Positions 22,701 through 34,375 of a DNA stretch of 64,000 nucleotides are shown in pieces (position 1 is the first letter of the stretch; each line of letters begins with the position of its first letter). The notes below the pieces were generated by a model. It saw only the letters and a list, made by a program, of their open reading frames with translations. It was not told where the DNA came from and searched no databases. Location: the NCBI RefSeq assembly GCF_009730915.1, contig NC_052476.1, positions 1,116,001 through 1,180,000 of the forward strand, written 5' to 3'. The stretch is from Dioscorea cayenensis subsp. rotundata. Taxonomy: Eukaryota; Streptophyta; Magnoliopsida; Dioscoreales; Dioscoreaceae. The translations under genes were made by a program, and so were the position numbers.

Positions 22701-25155
22701 GTCTTTTTGTTCACATTCACTTTTTGAAAATAATGTGAAAAAGCGGTCCCCTTTTTATTCCTTTTTTTTTTTTACTTTGCTTTCGTCCCTGCTGTTCTTA
22801 TTTATTTATTTTAAATTTAATTTAATGTTTTTATTACTGGAGATTAAAAAAAATTGTTGATTTTTTTTTTCTTATTACTAATGAATTAAAAGCAAAATAA
22901 GAAAATACAAAGGAAAACAGAGAGCACAATTGGTACAAGACAAACAGGGTGCAATAAGTATGTTTATTCTCAACAGATTTCTTTTGCACATTCATTTCAA
23001 TTAAAAGATTTATTAATTTTTTTATTATTTAAATATGTCGGTTTATTTTATGAAATTTTGTAGAAAAGTATTGAGTTCTAGATGTTCATTCATTGAGCGT
23101 TGGTGCACGTACTTAGTTGAGTCAAAAAAAACGTGTAGGGTCTACAAGACGGGCCCCCTAATAGAACTTCATTATGTTTTTTTAGCCATTGATTTTATAT
23201 AATAAAAAAAATACTATCATTATTTTTTTTTACAAAATTTTGATAAATCACATTAGTCGTGTGGATAAGTATGTAGTTAATATTAGTGTTTTGAAACCGG
23301 GCTTAACCCAACTGATTTTATAAAATCTAGTTATATCACCAGGTTGGGTCATATAAAGATCCAGCACAAAAAGTTAATCTGGTTGACTTGACCAAGTACT
23401 TGGTTTAACTGATTGACTCAGTCTAGTTGAATCGGATCAACACGAAGATTATGTATAATTTTTTTTTCAATGTTGTGTTTTTACCTGAATTTATAATTTA
23501 AATTACAATAGTTATGTTTGTGGAATTTATTTAAGATAAAGATATTAAAGTGATATTTGTAAATATAAAAAAAATTATTATTTTTCAAGTTTTTAGTAAT
23601 CTACAATACCTCTTATATATTTATATACATTTAAAATTATGAATATATATATATTATATTCATGATTTGGTTAACCCGACTTAACTTCAATTTGACTATT
23701 GACTGGTGACTCAGAGGTTTTTTCAAATCACGTCTTTGGATTTGGTTTCAGAATATTAATTAATATTTTAACACATCTGTTTCATCACCTTATTTGAGTT
23801 GAGTTTTGAATCTGTACAGTATATATATATATATAAATTTAAATTTAAAACCACTTAATTAAGTTAACATGCTTTTGTAACTTTACCAATTGATTGGTGT
23901 GTGTATATATATTTATGAAGTATATTAAAATGAATTTTACAAAGACATGTGTAAAGATTATTTTCATAAATATGATTTTTTGAAAAAATAATAATTTATT
24001 TTATCATTGTGTTTCAATTCTTTGCTAAAGATATATGCCTCATGCTAAAAAAATTCTCCAGTAATTAAAATCAAAGACCTTCATGTGATTGAATCTATAT
24101 TTTGTAATCTTGTTTCATTTATTGACCTTTTTGGAAAAATATATCCTACAAACAAAAATGAAACATCAATGTGTACGCAATAATTAATTATCAATGGGAT
24201 AACTTAGATTTCCACTTCAACTCAAAATAAAGTCCTTTTTTTCTAATTAAACTTAAAAATGGCTCTAAAAAGGTTTTATAGTGGCAAAGAACTTAGAAAT
24301 AAATAGACACACACAAACATGTTTGTGATTTTTTTAAAAAAACTATTTTTTAAAATGAATTTGTAACTTGAATAGAAAGTTCTAAGCATTTTCGCTCTAA
24401 ATGATGAGGAAATTTCTAGGAAATTATTATAATGTTATATTAGTTTTGGGAGCCAAAATAAAACTCAAATAATAACACAATATATTTGGAAGGTTATATT
24501 TTTTGGTTATGATAATAATACTAAATTTCAATGCTTATCTTCTTTGTAAAACACTTTAATGGACTTGTGCCTTATTTTCTATCGGTTCACACTTCAATGT
24601 TTTTTTTCCAAAATATTGATAGTGAAACACAACCACATGTATTTTTATTTTTATTTTAAAATTTTTATATATCACATTGTTGTCTTAGTCTTTTCCTCCT
24701 TGACTATGAATCCTTATTTATTTATTTATTGAAACATCATATCTAATGTACACATTGGTTGGATTAATGGTTAGAAAATAAATAAAGTTTTCACAATAAG
24801 CATAGTAAAATATAGTAATTTAAACATCTAATTAATACATCTTTCATGATCAACAAAACTCATCATAATAAATAAAGGAGGCAGTTAATTGATTTATTTA
24901 TTCTTATTAAAATATGATTTTTAGGATTTCTAATTTGTTTTCCAACAAAGGAAACAGGGAGTAATTAAAGGTTTTTGTAAGGGACTGATGTTCAAAAAAC
25001 AAAAAACATATAACATAAAAATATTCAGCATGTGCTTTAAATGAAACTTTGAGGTCTTCTTTACAAACATACCCTTAATTAAAAAAAATTCAAAAATTAC
25101 ATATATACCCTTATAATAATGATTTTTTAGCATATATATATATATATATATATAC
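22700..25155. other. No gene seen; contains part of R2
   Basis: AT-rich sequence with poly-T and TA tracts. About 24690-24890 matches the right part of R2 (a TCCTCCTTGACTATGAAT string, then a (TTTA)n tract, then an AATAAATAAAGGAGGC-like stretch). No peptide core motif was found in any frame I read here. Confidence 0.5.
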
Positions 25156-25163
25156 ACACAATT

Positions 25164-26085
25164 GGGATTAATTTCTTGAAAAATCACTAAACTTTGCCAT
25201 ATTTTTCACTTTCGATCATCCAACTTCAAAATGTATCAAAGTCGATCACTCAATTTACGAAACTTTTCATCGGACAGATCACCCCGAGATTTTTCCCATG
25301 CCCAATAGCCCTATGTGGCACCGAGCTGGGTGATCGATGTCCACATCATCAAGCATATGTGGCTTGTCCACATCCACATCAAATTAAATTATTGAGTCAT
25401 CAAAACAATAGACACCTTAGCCTTTTCTTCTTCTTCTTCCCTCCGATTCCTCTTCTCTACCCTCTACTTCCCGTCATTGTTTCGGGAGATTTCTGATCTG
25501 GTGATCAAAGTTTCTCTACCCTTTTCATCTTCATTCCAACGACTAGATCGGTACAGCGACGATGAGCAGGAGCGAGCCCTCTTTCCTCTGCCGTGACTAG
25601 ATACTGGAGGGAGTCATAGGTGATGCCAGTCCGGCGAACTAGGCTTCTATAGAAAACATCATCCTGAGAGAATACTCATACCATGTCATCGGAGGTTGCT
25701 AGGGGTGAGGATGAGGTCGAGCGATTAAGAAATGGAAGAAAGATATGTGGAGAATAGAACTTTCATCACCGCTCATCTTCATTGGGGCAATAGAAGAAGA
25801 ATCGGAGAAGAAGGAGACCAAGAGCAGGTCGAGGGTGTCAAGTTGTTTTGCCAACTCGAAAGAACTTAATCCGACATGGACAAGGCATGCAAGCCTAATG
25901 GTGTGGATATTAGCCGTTGACTCAGCTTTTAAGGTGGCCACGTAGACTACTGGGCACCGGAAAGTCTCGAGTGACTGTCCGGCAAAAGTTTTTGTAATTT
26001 GAGTCATCACTTTGGTACGTTTTGAAGTTGAATGACTAAATTGAAAATAAGACAAAGTTGGGTGACTTTTTAAGAAATTAATCCC
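25164..26085. mobile_element. Foldback/MULE-like DNA element with about 290-bp inverted repeats
   Basis: The element starts GGGATTAATTTCTT and ends with its reverse complement, AAGAAATTAATCCC. The inverted repeats stay alignable for roughly 290 bp on each side, for example GCCCAATAGCCCTATGTGG at about 25300 against the complement of the CACGTAGACTACTGGGC region at 25937. The loop between them is about 300 bp and GC-richer. An identical 8-bp duplication ACACAATT flanks it (25156-25163 and 26086-26093). No transposase is encoded; the frames within are mirror images of the repeat arms. Long arms and the 8-bp duplication fit a Mutator-like or foldback non-autonomous element. Confidence 0.8.
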
Positions 26086-26099
26086 ACACAATTGACTAT

Positions 26100-26990
26100 T
26101 ATTTATTATTCCTTCTTTTTTGCTTTAGCAAATCAGGAATATGATCATTTAGTCGGTGTGTCCAATAACTTTTATGCAATTGGGCTAACACTTTAACACC
26201 AATGGGCTATTATTACTAAATTAGTTATAATATTTACTAAATTATTTTTTTCCTAAATTTCATACATATAATATGCATAATCAATCCAGTCATAAAAAAG
26301 TTCTCATATTTTATTATTATTATTATTATTTGGAGTGTGACGCTTTATGTCTTGTTTTATTTGTTTTACTTTAGTGTTTGCTCATAGAGTTTTAGATTCT
26401 CAACCTTGCATGAGGTTGATTAAGCACTTTGTTAGTTGTACTAATTCATAATTAATTAGTCAATAGTGATAGTATTGTAATAATAAATTTATAATCAAAT
26501 TCATTCATTTTTTTAATCAACATTTCCCTTCATTACTCACTAGCTAGTTTATTATTAATTTGAGTGATTACTTTTGGTTGATTATTAATAACTAGTATAA
26601 ATTAATAAAATTAATTCGAGTCTTGTCTCAATTCATCAAACAAAAAGAGCACACATCAAACTTCACAAAGCTATAATTTTTAATTAATTTTATGTTAAAA
26701 ACGCGTTTCAAGATAAGGTTTGGAAATCAGAGGTAGCACCAAAGGAGGTTTTTTTCTTTAAATATTGTATATATATATATTTAAATACTTAAAAAAAGTA
26801 AATTTATACAATATTAAAAAAAATCCCACCAAAGGTAGCAATTTTTCCATTAATTAATTAATTAATTAATTCTCTTATTACGTCATTAAGGCCTTCCAAA
26901 TTTCTGAGGAATATTGTAATAATTCTCATTTTTTAAATAAACATTTCATTTAATTATTTAATATTTATTATTTAACCCAATTTTTTTTTT
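26100..26990. other. No gene seen upstream of gene E
   Basis: AT-rich sequence with a short (TTA)n array near 26310 and an (ATTA)n run near 26850. No shared promoter string of genes A-D was found. Confidence 0.45.
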
Positions 26991-26991
26991 C

Positions 26992-26998
26992 TATAAAT
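26992..26998 (+). promoter_or_regulatory. TATA box of small-peptide gene E
   Basis: TATAAAT preceded by a poly-T run, 47 bp before the start codon. This implies a 5' leader of only about 20 bases. It differs from the CT-tract/TATA/long-leader layout of genes A-D. Confidence 0.55.
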
Positions 26999-27044
26999 GC
27001 CCCTTCAAGAGCAGCTGAATTCTCAAACTAAGTGAAGCTAAGAG

Positions 27045-27281
27045 ATGGCCGGAGAAGGAGCTAGAGTGGCCGGACTCCGGCGACATCACCGGCGAGTCCA
27101 ACCTCGGCTCATCCCTCGACGTGGGGCCGTTCTCAGAGCCGTCTTCTCCTCTCTCTTCTCTTTCTTCCTCCACCTCTGCGGCCTTGCCGGAGTTAGAGTT
27201 CAGCGCCCGCCACCGACGGCGGAGGCTGCGGCGGCGGCGGAGGCTGAGATCGGTGGCGGAGAAGTTGGGAATGACCCTTGA
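27045..27281 (+). CDS. Small Arg-rich peptide E (78 aa), E-G subfamily
   Basis: Intronless GC-rich frame in AT-rich surroundings. The N-terminus is dense in Arg/His (MAGEGARVAGLRRHHRR), then RLIPRRGAVLRAVFSSLF at residues 21-38, a hydrophobic stretch SFFLHLCG, an Ala/Pro-rich linker, and a Gly-rich end GGGEVGNDP. The start lies in AAGAGATGGC and aligns with F and G. The core lines up with A-D position by position (V/I-P-x-R-G-x-I/V-L-R), and the hydrophobic run likewise ends in Leu-Cys. There is no signal peptide; the hydrophobic part could associate with a membrane. Downstream 27290-27960 shows no further gene. Confidence 0.75.
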   Translation: MAGEGARVAGLRRHHRRVQPRLIPRRGAVLRAVFSSLFSFFLHLCGLAGVRVQRPPPTAEAAAAAEAEIGGGEVGNDP

Positions 27282-27477
27282 AACTTTTAGGACTATGCAT
27301 GATGTTGTTGTATTATTATGATTTTTTTAATTAAAATTATTGTTTTATTTTCTTTGTTAAGTGTTATATTATATATCAAAGATGGGGTTATAAATAAATT
27401 TTTTTATTTGTGTTTTGATTTCATTTTTTTGTTTAATTCTGATGAAGTTTGGAACTAGTGAGCAAGAGATGTGATGA

Positions 27478-27479
27478 TT

Positions 27480-27515
<36 letters not shown>

Positions 27516-27518
27516 TTG
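27478..27518. repeat. (TTTA)n microsatellite
   Basis: About ten TTTA units downstream of gene E. Confidence 0.9.
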
Positions 27519-27918
27519 TTGTTTGGTGGGCAATGATCATACCATGCATTCATGTTGCTCTAAGTGACGTGTGGCATAAAACTTTCCATTTTCTTTAATT
27601 TCAGTTGGATTTAAAGAGAAGTTTTGATGAGAAATTTATTCTATATTTTTTAAAATTTTGTTTTCATTTTTTTGTAGCTTCAAGTGGTGTTGATTTTTGT
27701 TGATATTTATTTTTATCTTTTATTTCTATTTTTTGATAAAATTATAGAAAAGAAATGAAAATTCCGTTTGAGTGACAAATATAAACTGTAATTGTGGATG
27801 AATATAAAATTAAATATGAACATTCTCAAATTATTGTTATTTGATGGTTGATAAAAAATTATGGAATTATTTATCTCTATTTTATAATTTATTTCAAAGA
27901 GGATTAATCAGAGCAAAC

Positions 27919-27920
<2 letters not shown>

Positions 27921-27962
<42 letters not shown>

Positions 27963-27992
27963 TATTATTATTATTATTATTGTTATTATTAT
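27921..27992. repeat. Second compound (AAT)n-(ATT)n palindromic microsatellite
   Basis: About thirteen AAT units fused directly to about ten ATT/GTT units, forming a perfect potential hairpin like the one at 20941-21020. A GTT interruption sits in the ATT half in both arrays. Confidence 0.9.
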
Positions 27993-27999
27993 TTGACAT

Positions 28000-28373
28000 G
28001 TGTTTAATAGTTTCGACTTTTTAAAATATATACAATAAAATTAAAAATCATTTTAAAATCACTCCCAACACAAAATAATATGGTAAAAATTATATGTTAA
28101 CTTGATTTAGAAAATGCAGTGTAATGTTATCTTTAGTTTTGTTAATACTCAAAAGTATTTAAAACTATTTTTTTATTTTTGTTTTTTTTCCTAAATTCTA
28201 GATTTCTATATATTTTTTTTTAAAAAAATAATTCACAAAGTTTCCCCTAATTCCCAATATTTTTCGCTTTTAATTTGATGCGTTGACATTTATTTTAGTA
28301 TAGCTGTTATTAGTAATGAAAATTTAATTCTTTAAGGGGCCTACATTCAAAACGCTATTTGCCAAACTACTTC

Positions 28374-28416
<43 letters not shown>

Positions 28417-29130
28417 CGAATATAAATACTTTAGGAAATCTTTCAATCAAATCAAATCATAAGTGTGATAAAAATAATTTTATTTATATTTGAACACTGC
28501 TAATTGTTAACATTCATTCTTATTAAATAAAAAGCATATCGAAATATTTAATATATATATAAAATATAAAAAATCATGCCTATTAGTTTAACATTGAATT
28601 TATTTTATTATTGTAAAACATTATGAATGATTATTTAAATACTTTTTATTTTTAAATAAAAATAAAAATTTAAATCAAACTCATAAAAATGGTCCAAGTG
28701 GAGGTAAAGGTGTCCTCATCGGTCATTATATACATAAATATTTTTATTTTATATATTTATATATATACACACACACACTAGAGTTGCAAGAAAAAATTTC
28801 ATTCCAACACCATAATTTAAATTAATTAATATAACTAAAATTTAAATATTTATGATTAAAATCTTCATTTTTAAATATTAGGAATGATAAATGTTCATTA
28901 ATGTTACCATTTTTTTAAAAATAATTATTAAATATATTTATTTAAAATAATTTAGATTTTTATAAAAGAAACATGTTCTCTCTTTAGTGTGGCCATCAAA
29001 ATTTGACTTAATTAATATAAATAAAAATTAATTATTTATAACTAAAAATTTAATTTTTAAAATAATAACGCGTGCTTATTATTATCACTCCATATATATA
29101 TATATTAAATTAATTATTAAATACATGTTT
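28000..29130. other. No gene seen between gene E and the MITE pair
   Basis: AT-rich sequence with (TA)n at about 28378-28412 and a short CA run near 28767. Only a fragment of the bZIP-site block opening (28330-28352) is recognisable. Confidence 0.45.
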
Positions 29131-29131
29131 T

Positions 29132-29427
29132 TACTCCATCCGTTCCTAAATACATGTCATTTTAAGAAAAAAAAATTATTTCAAAATAGTTGTCGTTTTA
29201 CAATATCAAAGCAATATTTATTCTTTTCCAATTTTACCTATATTTAATTTTCTAAGTTGTATAAATGAAGTGAGTAATATTTATAGTAAAAAAAAATACA
29301 TGGTTTCAAGGGAGGGATAGTTTAATAATTTGGTTGTTTTTTATGTTAAAATTTAGATAATTTAATGCTATCTTTAATTCATGTGCAACATCCTTAAACG
29401 ACATGTATTTAGGAACATAGGGAGTAA
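29132..29427. mobile_element. Stowaway-like MITE (Tc1/mariner type)
   Basis: Ends are TACTCCATCCGTTCCTAAAT and the matching complement ATTTAGGAACATAGGGAGTA, with ACATGTC/GACATGT continuing the inverted repeats. The CTCCxTCCGTTCC terminal signature is that of plant Stowaway MITEs, which duplicate TA. No coding capacity; length about 296 bp. Confidence 0.8.
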
Positions 29428-29440
29428 ATAATACGGAAAG

Positions 29441-29729
29441 TACTTCCTCCGTTCTTTTTTATCTGTCGTGATTAACCAAATCTCACTTACCAAGAAACTT
29501 AGTTATTTAGTAAAATTTTATAAAAAAATAGTCACTTTTCCAAAACCACCTCTAATTTATATTTTCACATTTCTCTCTCATATTTAATTCAAAATAAATA
29601 AATAAATAAATAGAGTGTTAAGGGTAATTTTGTAAAAATAATAATAAATAGTTCTTGATGTTAGAAAATGTCAGATAAAAAGAAACATAGATTTGTGACA
29701 GATAAAAAAAACGGAGGGAGGAGGGAGTA
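29441..29729. mobile_element. Second Stowaway-like MITE, adjacent
   Basis: Begins TACTTCCTCCGTTCTTTTTT, followed by ATCTGTC, and ends in GACAGATAAAAAAAACGGAGG, then GAGGAGGGAGTA. It is a different subfamily from the neighbour (ATCTGTC instead of ACATGTC inside the terminal repeat). Only 13 bp separate the two elements, just upstream of gene F. Confidence 0.8.
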
Positions 29730-29902
29730 AATAATAGAGTAAATATGTTAGGTTTTTCCCAACATACCCTTCCACATACTTAATATACCCAAAGTACCCC
29801 CCACTCCTTTTTTTTCCACAAGCGCGTTCTTTGCTATTATATTTACTTAATCACTAAGAATCTCTGCTTGTGGATGAGACGCCGGTGAAGTTCAGATCAG
29901 AG

Positions 29903-30142
29903 ATGACCAGAGAAGGAGCCGCCGCACGTCAACTCCGGCGATCTCGCCGGCAAGTCCAGCCCCGTCTAATCCCGCCACGTGGTGCTGTTCTCAGAGCTGT
30001 CTTCGCTTCTCTCTTCTCTTTTTTTATTTCTCTCTGTGGCCACCGCCGTGTTAGAGTTCGGGCGGCGGCGGTGCCGGCTGAGCCGCCGATGGCGGAGGAG
30101 GGTGGCGGCGGAGAGGTTGGAAATGGCCCCTTGAACCCATGA
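29903..30142 (+). CDS. Small Arg-rich peptide F (79 aa), E-G subfamily
   Basis: The start at 29903 is chosen over an in-frame ATG at 29870 because its context CAGAGATGACCAGAGAAGG aligns base for base with the start of E. The frame has an Arg-rich N-terminus (QLRRSRRQ), then RLIPPRGAVLRAVFASLF, SFFISLCG, an Ala/Pro/Glu linker, and GGGGEVGNG near the end. The first Arg of the R-R-G pair is Pro here. A TATATTTA element lies at 29838-29845. E and F are close paralogues through the whole frame, including the Gly-rich C-terminus, while their flanks differ, so selection on the protein is plausible. Confidence 0.75.
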   Translation: MTREGAAARQLRRSRRQVQPRLIPPRGAVLRAVFASLFSFFISLCGHRRVRVRAAAVPAEPPMAEEGGGGEVGNGPLNP

Positions 30143-30149
30143 ATTCATT

Positions 30150-30581
30150 GAATTCTTGAGTAGTATTATTTTTGTTGTATTTGTTATTATTCTCTTGATG
30201 GAAATATTAATGATTGCATGCATTTCATCGTTGTTGTAAATTATGACACTTTATTTAATAAAAATAAAAAAAATTAATTCGATTTGTTAGCGTTCGTATG
30301 CGGATTTCTCTGCCATTACATGCTCTGTTATCTGTCTTGTCTTATGTAACTTTTTGTTTTTTGTTTTCACATCTAGTGGACTCTATATTTATTTTGTCTT
30401 TTCTTTTTATGTATTTGTCTTTGTTCGTTATAGACATTTTTTTGTTTGTATTATTTGTTAATAAAATTATTATTTATATATACTTTATTGAAAATAAACC
30501 TTATTCGATCATGTTTTGATTTAATTTATTAATTTTTTAAGCTATTATGCTAAGGTTTTATTGTTTTTTGGAAGACAATGA

Positions 30582-30629
<48 letters not shown>

Positions 30630-31500
30630 TTTAGTATTTTCATTTTTGTTTCCTAATACTTTAGAGGAAGGTGATGTGATGATTGAAACAAATCCAATAC
30701 TTCTTTCAAGTCACACACAAAAAGAGAAGAATAAAGTTTTAAAAAAATAATAATAAAAATACTTTAATATTAAATCGCTTATTTGTCTGTGGCTTCATAT
30801 TTATTCATTTAAGTTTATAATAATGATTTGGTTATAATAATTTAATTAATTTTTATTATATAATTTAAGAAGAAAGGTACCCCGAGCATAATTTTTCTTT
30901 TATTCTAGAAGGTTGTACTTTTTTTTTTAGGTAATAGAAGGTTGTACTTCAGATAATAATTCTAATTCATTAATTAATGATAATTTTAGAGTGAAGGTTA
31001 TTAAATATTGGATAAATGTGTTTAAAATAATACTAATAATAAAGAGGTCAAACAAGGTTTTATATATACATAAATCTAAATTTTTTAGTTATGAGTTTTT
31101 GAAAGTAATGTTTAATTAACACGCTCATAATTAAGATGATTAATATTCAGAAGTTTGCTAGAGACCTACCTTCAGTTGACTAAGTCTCTAATTAACTACT
31201 TAATTAATTAATTTAGCAATCTAATTATTTGACATGTGATGCAAAAATAGAGTGAAGAATGAATTCAAACATGAAGATGAATTTGCAGAAAAAAACTATC
31301 AATATCTTGAAATTTTCAACAGTTTGATGTTGTTATATATCTTCACGTGACATTGAATCATAATATCTTTTATTATTTTATACCATTTGACCTTAACTAC
31401 AGTTTATGAAAAAATTTAATCAAAATAAAAAAGAGATTAATATAAAGAAACATGGTTTAATTAGCAATGATACAAAGAAATACCATAATTAAGATCATAT
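30150..31500. other. No gene seen between gene F and the kinase
   Basis: AT-rich 3' flank with (TA)n at about 30588-30627. Frames of about 70 codons here (for example 30298-30519) are hydrophobic products of T-rich DNA with no homologue in the window. Confidence 0.45.
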
Positions 31501-31535
31501 ATATATATAGAACAATAACTCTGTGATCAAATTAT

Positions 31536-33182
31536 TCACTGATTGTTTTGTTGTTGTTCTTGGCCTGCTTTAGAATTAAGCAGAGGTTGCAGAGCCTTGA
31601 CGACGATCGTCATGTTCGGTCGGAAATCGGCTTCGTATTGAACACATAATGCTGCTACTGCTGCCATCTGAATCAGTTTCAAACTTGTTCAGAAATTTCT
31701 CAAACTATATAACTAAAAATACGAGAAAATTTCCAATATATTTATATATATATACCTTTGCAACTGCTTTTGGTGGGTATTCATTGTTTAATTTTGGATC
31801 AACACATTGCTTAACTTTATCTTCACTTAATCTTGGTGTTGCCTAAAATAGATTATCACAAATGCAGATCAATTATGACTTCATGTAATTTAACAGTAAG
31901 ATTGCTCATAAGAAAAACAAATTAAAAGTAAAACAAAAGATTACCCAAGTGACAAGACTTTGTTGTCCTTTAGGCATTGTATGATCTACTGGCTTTCTTC
32001 CTGTTAATAATTCAAGAAGTATAACTCCAAAGCTATACACATCACTTTTCTGGTTCAATTGTCCAGTCATTGCATACCTGAGATTGAATTTAATTTCTGA
32101 ATGTCAATGAATTTTCAATGTTTTCAATCTTAATGTTATAAAATGTAGCTTACTCTGGTGCATGATAACCGAAAGTGCCTAAAACACGGCTAGAATGAAG
32201 ACGGGAAGCTGCGTCGGGTGACTGGCTTGTCAGATTAAAGTCAGATATTTTCGACAAGAAATCGTCGAATAAAAGAACATTGCTTGATCGAATATCCCGA
32301 TGGACGATCGGTGGTTGTACTTTTTCATGAAGATATTCAAGGCCTCTTGCAGCACCATAAGCAATTTTCACTCTTTGATTCCAGCTCAAAATAGGGCCAG
32401 GATTCGCGTCTTGTGCTCCTTTCCTCCCTGCAATCAAACACATAATCATTTGTTTTTTTTCGTACTCGGTATCATGCAATCAAAATTACACTAAGCTTAC
32501 CATGTAATATATCATGCAGTGAACCATTGGTCGCGAATTCGTATATTAAAATCCGGTTATTCGCCTCCAAACAATAGCCTAATAACTCGACAAAGTATTC
32601 ATGTTTGAGTCTTGAAATCAATGAGAGCTGCATTAGTAACAACAAATGAGCAAAATGTATGAGAACAAAAACCAAAAATTAAGATACAATGTTGTGCTCT
32701 GTTGTTATACCTGTCCTGCAAACTCACTATCAGATTCTTGTGAGGCATTAAGGTCGAGTTTCTTAATCGCGGCATGTTGTCCGGTGCTAAGTGTTGCTTG
32801 ATAAACCCGGCCATACGAACCTTCACCGACAAAAGCTTTCTGGTTGAAATTGTGTGTTAACTTGTTCAATTCCGCTAACGGAATTGCCGGAACTTCAATT
32901 GGTAATACTGTTTGTGCTGGTCCAGTTTTGACAGCATTTGATGTTCTTGGCTCTCTATCATTCCCTTCATTGAAATGCAGTAAAAATTCAGAAATAATTC
33001 ACATTCAAATTGCAGAAACAATGCTGAAGATGAAGAATAAGATTATGAAAACTTAAAGAGGGTTTGAATTTCAGAAATATATAGAAATAATGAATACCGG
33101 GAGCATTTCGACTTGGAGGAGGAACTGATGGATGGAGAGGTTGGCCAAAGTTTTCCTCTTCACCACCACCACAACACAACAT
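31536..33182 (-). CDS. PTI1-like cytoplasmic protein kinase (RLCK VIII type), 7 exons
   Basis: I assign exons 33182-33098, 32964-32711, 32627-32501, 32427-32154, 32077-31945, 31842-31756 and 31667-31536. All have GT/AG borders and the frame is maintained, giving 363 residues, the usual PTI1 length. It starts [11 protein letters not shown], with the Cys pair suited to S-acylation and membrane attachment. The kinase domain shows GEGSYGRVY (Gly loop), AIKKLD (catalytic Lys), [15 protein letters not shown] (catalytic loop), DFN in place of [19 protein letters not shown] (activation segment/APE) and [27 protein letters not shown] and DFN are typical of PTI1-like kinases, which act downstream of receptor-like kinases or AGC kinases such as OXI1 in stress signalling. 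A 5' UTR intron between about 33290 and the start is possible. No lesions seen. Confidence 0.92.
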
Positions 33183-33289
33183 CTTGATTTGCTTTCAAAT
33201 GTGCATTAAATATTGAATTCACAAACTGAACTCAAACCAAGAAATATATTAAGAACAATATGAAACTCAGAATGGAATTTTTCTCACCT

Positions 33290-34300
33290 TGAGATTCAAA
33301 AAAATTGATGAAATTGACAATAGAAAGGGGAAGGCAAAAAGAATGCAAAGAGAACAATAGAGACATGCTAATTTAGAATGAGAGGTTGGGAAGGAATTCA
33401 GTTAAACTTTCCCGGGAAAAACGGTTATGTTAGTTACATACATGTTTATTTATTTATTTACTTATTATTTTTATAAAAGTGTTTGGAAAATAAAAAAAAA
33501 CTAATAATGTAATAATTATATTATCTTCATGCAATGTTCTTGGACTTGAAAGAGCATTTGCGTATAATAATTTTGTACTTAATTAGAACAAGTCCTTGGG
33601 AAATGACTAGCTAGTGTAAACAATGTCCCACCAAAATGCTAATTGTCAAAGATTCTCTAAAAAACTATTACAAAAGTACTTAGTTTTTTTTTGTTTTTAA
33701 TATAATTTCTAGAACTTCATATTAACCTTCATTTGATTTAATTATTCATTTTTTCTTTTGCCATAAAATTCCCAATTTTTATATGAAGCCACGTATATAA
33801 AACTTAAGGCCCAAGCAACATGGTAAACTTTTTGCAAAATAATTCAATTAACACAGTAAAATAGTTTTTTTTTTCATCCTTGTTTAATAAAATGAATTTT
33901 TATATATAATAACCTAAATCTCTCATTCTCAACTGGGGCGCAGTTTTGTGCACATGCCCTGATATATATAATTATTGTGGCTTTTTTTTTAATAAATATA
34001 TAATAATTTGATTTTAATGTTATGATGCCTAAATATTTTATATGAAAAATACAAAATAGTTATTTAAACCTAATTTAAGACATTAAAAGAAAAGTAAAAT
34101 AAAATAAATGGTTCACAAGTAAAATTTTGAAAAAGAAAAAAATGATGTCATGGAAAGTAATTTTGTTAATTGTCAGGGTTGGGAAGTGAAAAACTGCTTT
34201 TATTAATAACAACTTAAAACCGCGTAACCGCGTGTTCTGCCAAGTAGTCGGACTTGGTTAATAAAGTTAGACGCGGAGAACACCAGACCGATCTCTTTCG
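33290..34300. other. Intergenic between kinase promoter and gene G
   Basis: Probably includes the kinase 5' leader and promoter (left) and AT-rich spacer. No further coding signal is seen. Confidence 0.4.
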
Positions 34301-34301
34301 A

Positions 34302-34307
34302 TATATA
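34302..34307 (+). promoter_or_regulatory. Possible TATA element of gene G
   Basis: TATATA in CGATATATACATG, about 70 bp before the start codon and preceded by a GC-richer stretch (34210-34290). The spacing is similar to genes E and F. Confidence 0.4.
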
Positions 34308-34375
34308 CATGTGTCGTTACTCCCATCTCCTTGGTACTCTATACTCACCGGCGGTGACACTAGCGAAGCTCGGAG

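Noticed and set aside
25699-26091. 130-codon minus-strand frame in the foldback element
   Set aside because: It lies mainly in one arm of the inverted repeat, mirrors the other arm, and shows no transposase or host-protein motif.
30298-30519. Hydrophobic 73-codon frame after gene F
   Set aside because: T-rich DNA with Phe/Leu/Ile bias, no promoter logic, no paralogue in other array units.
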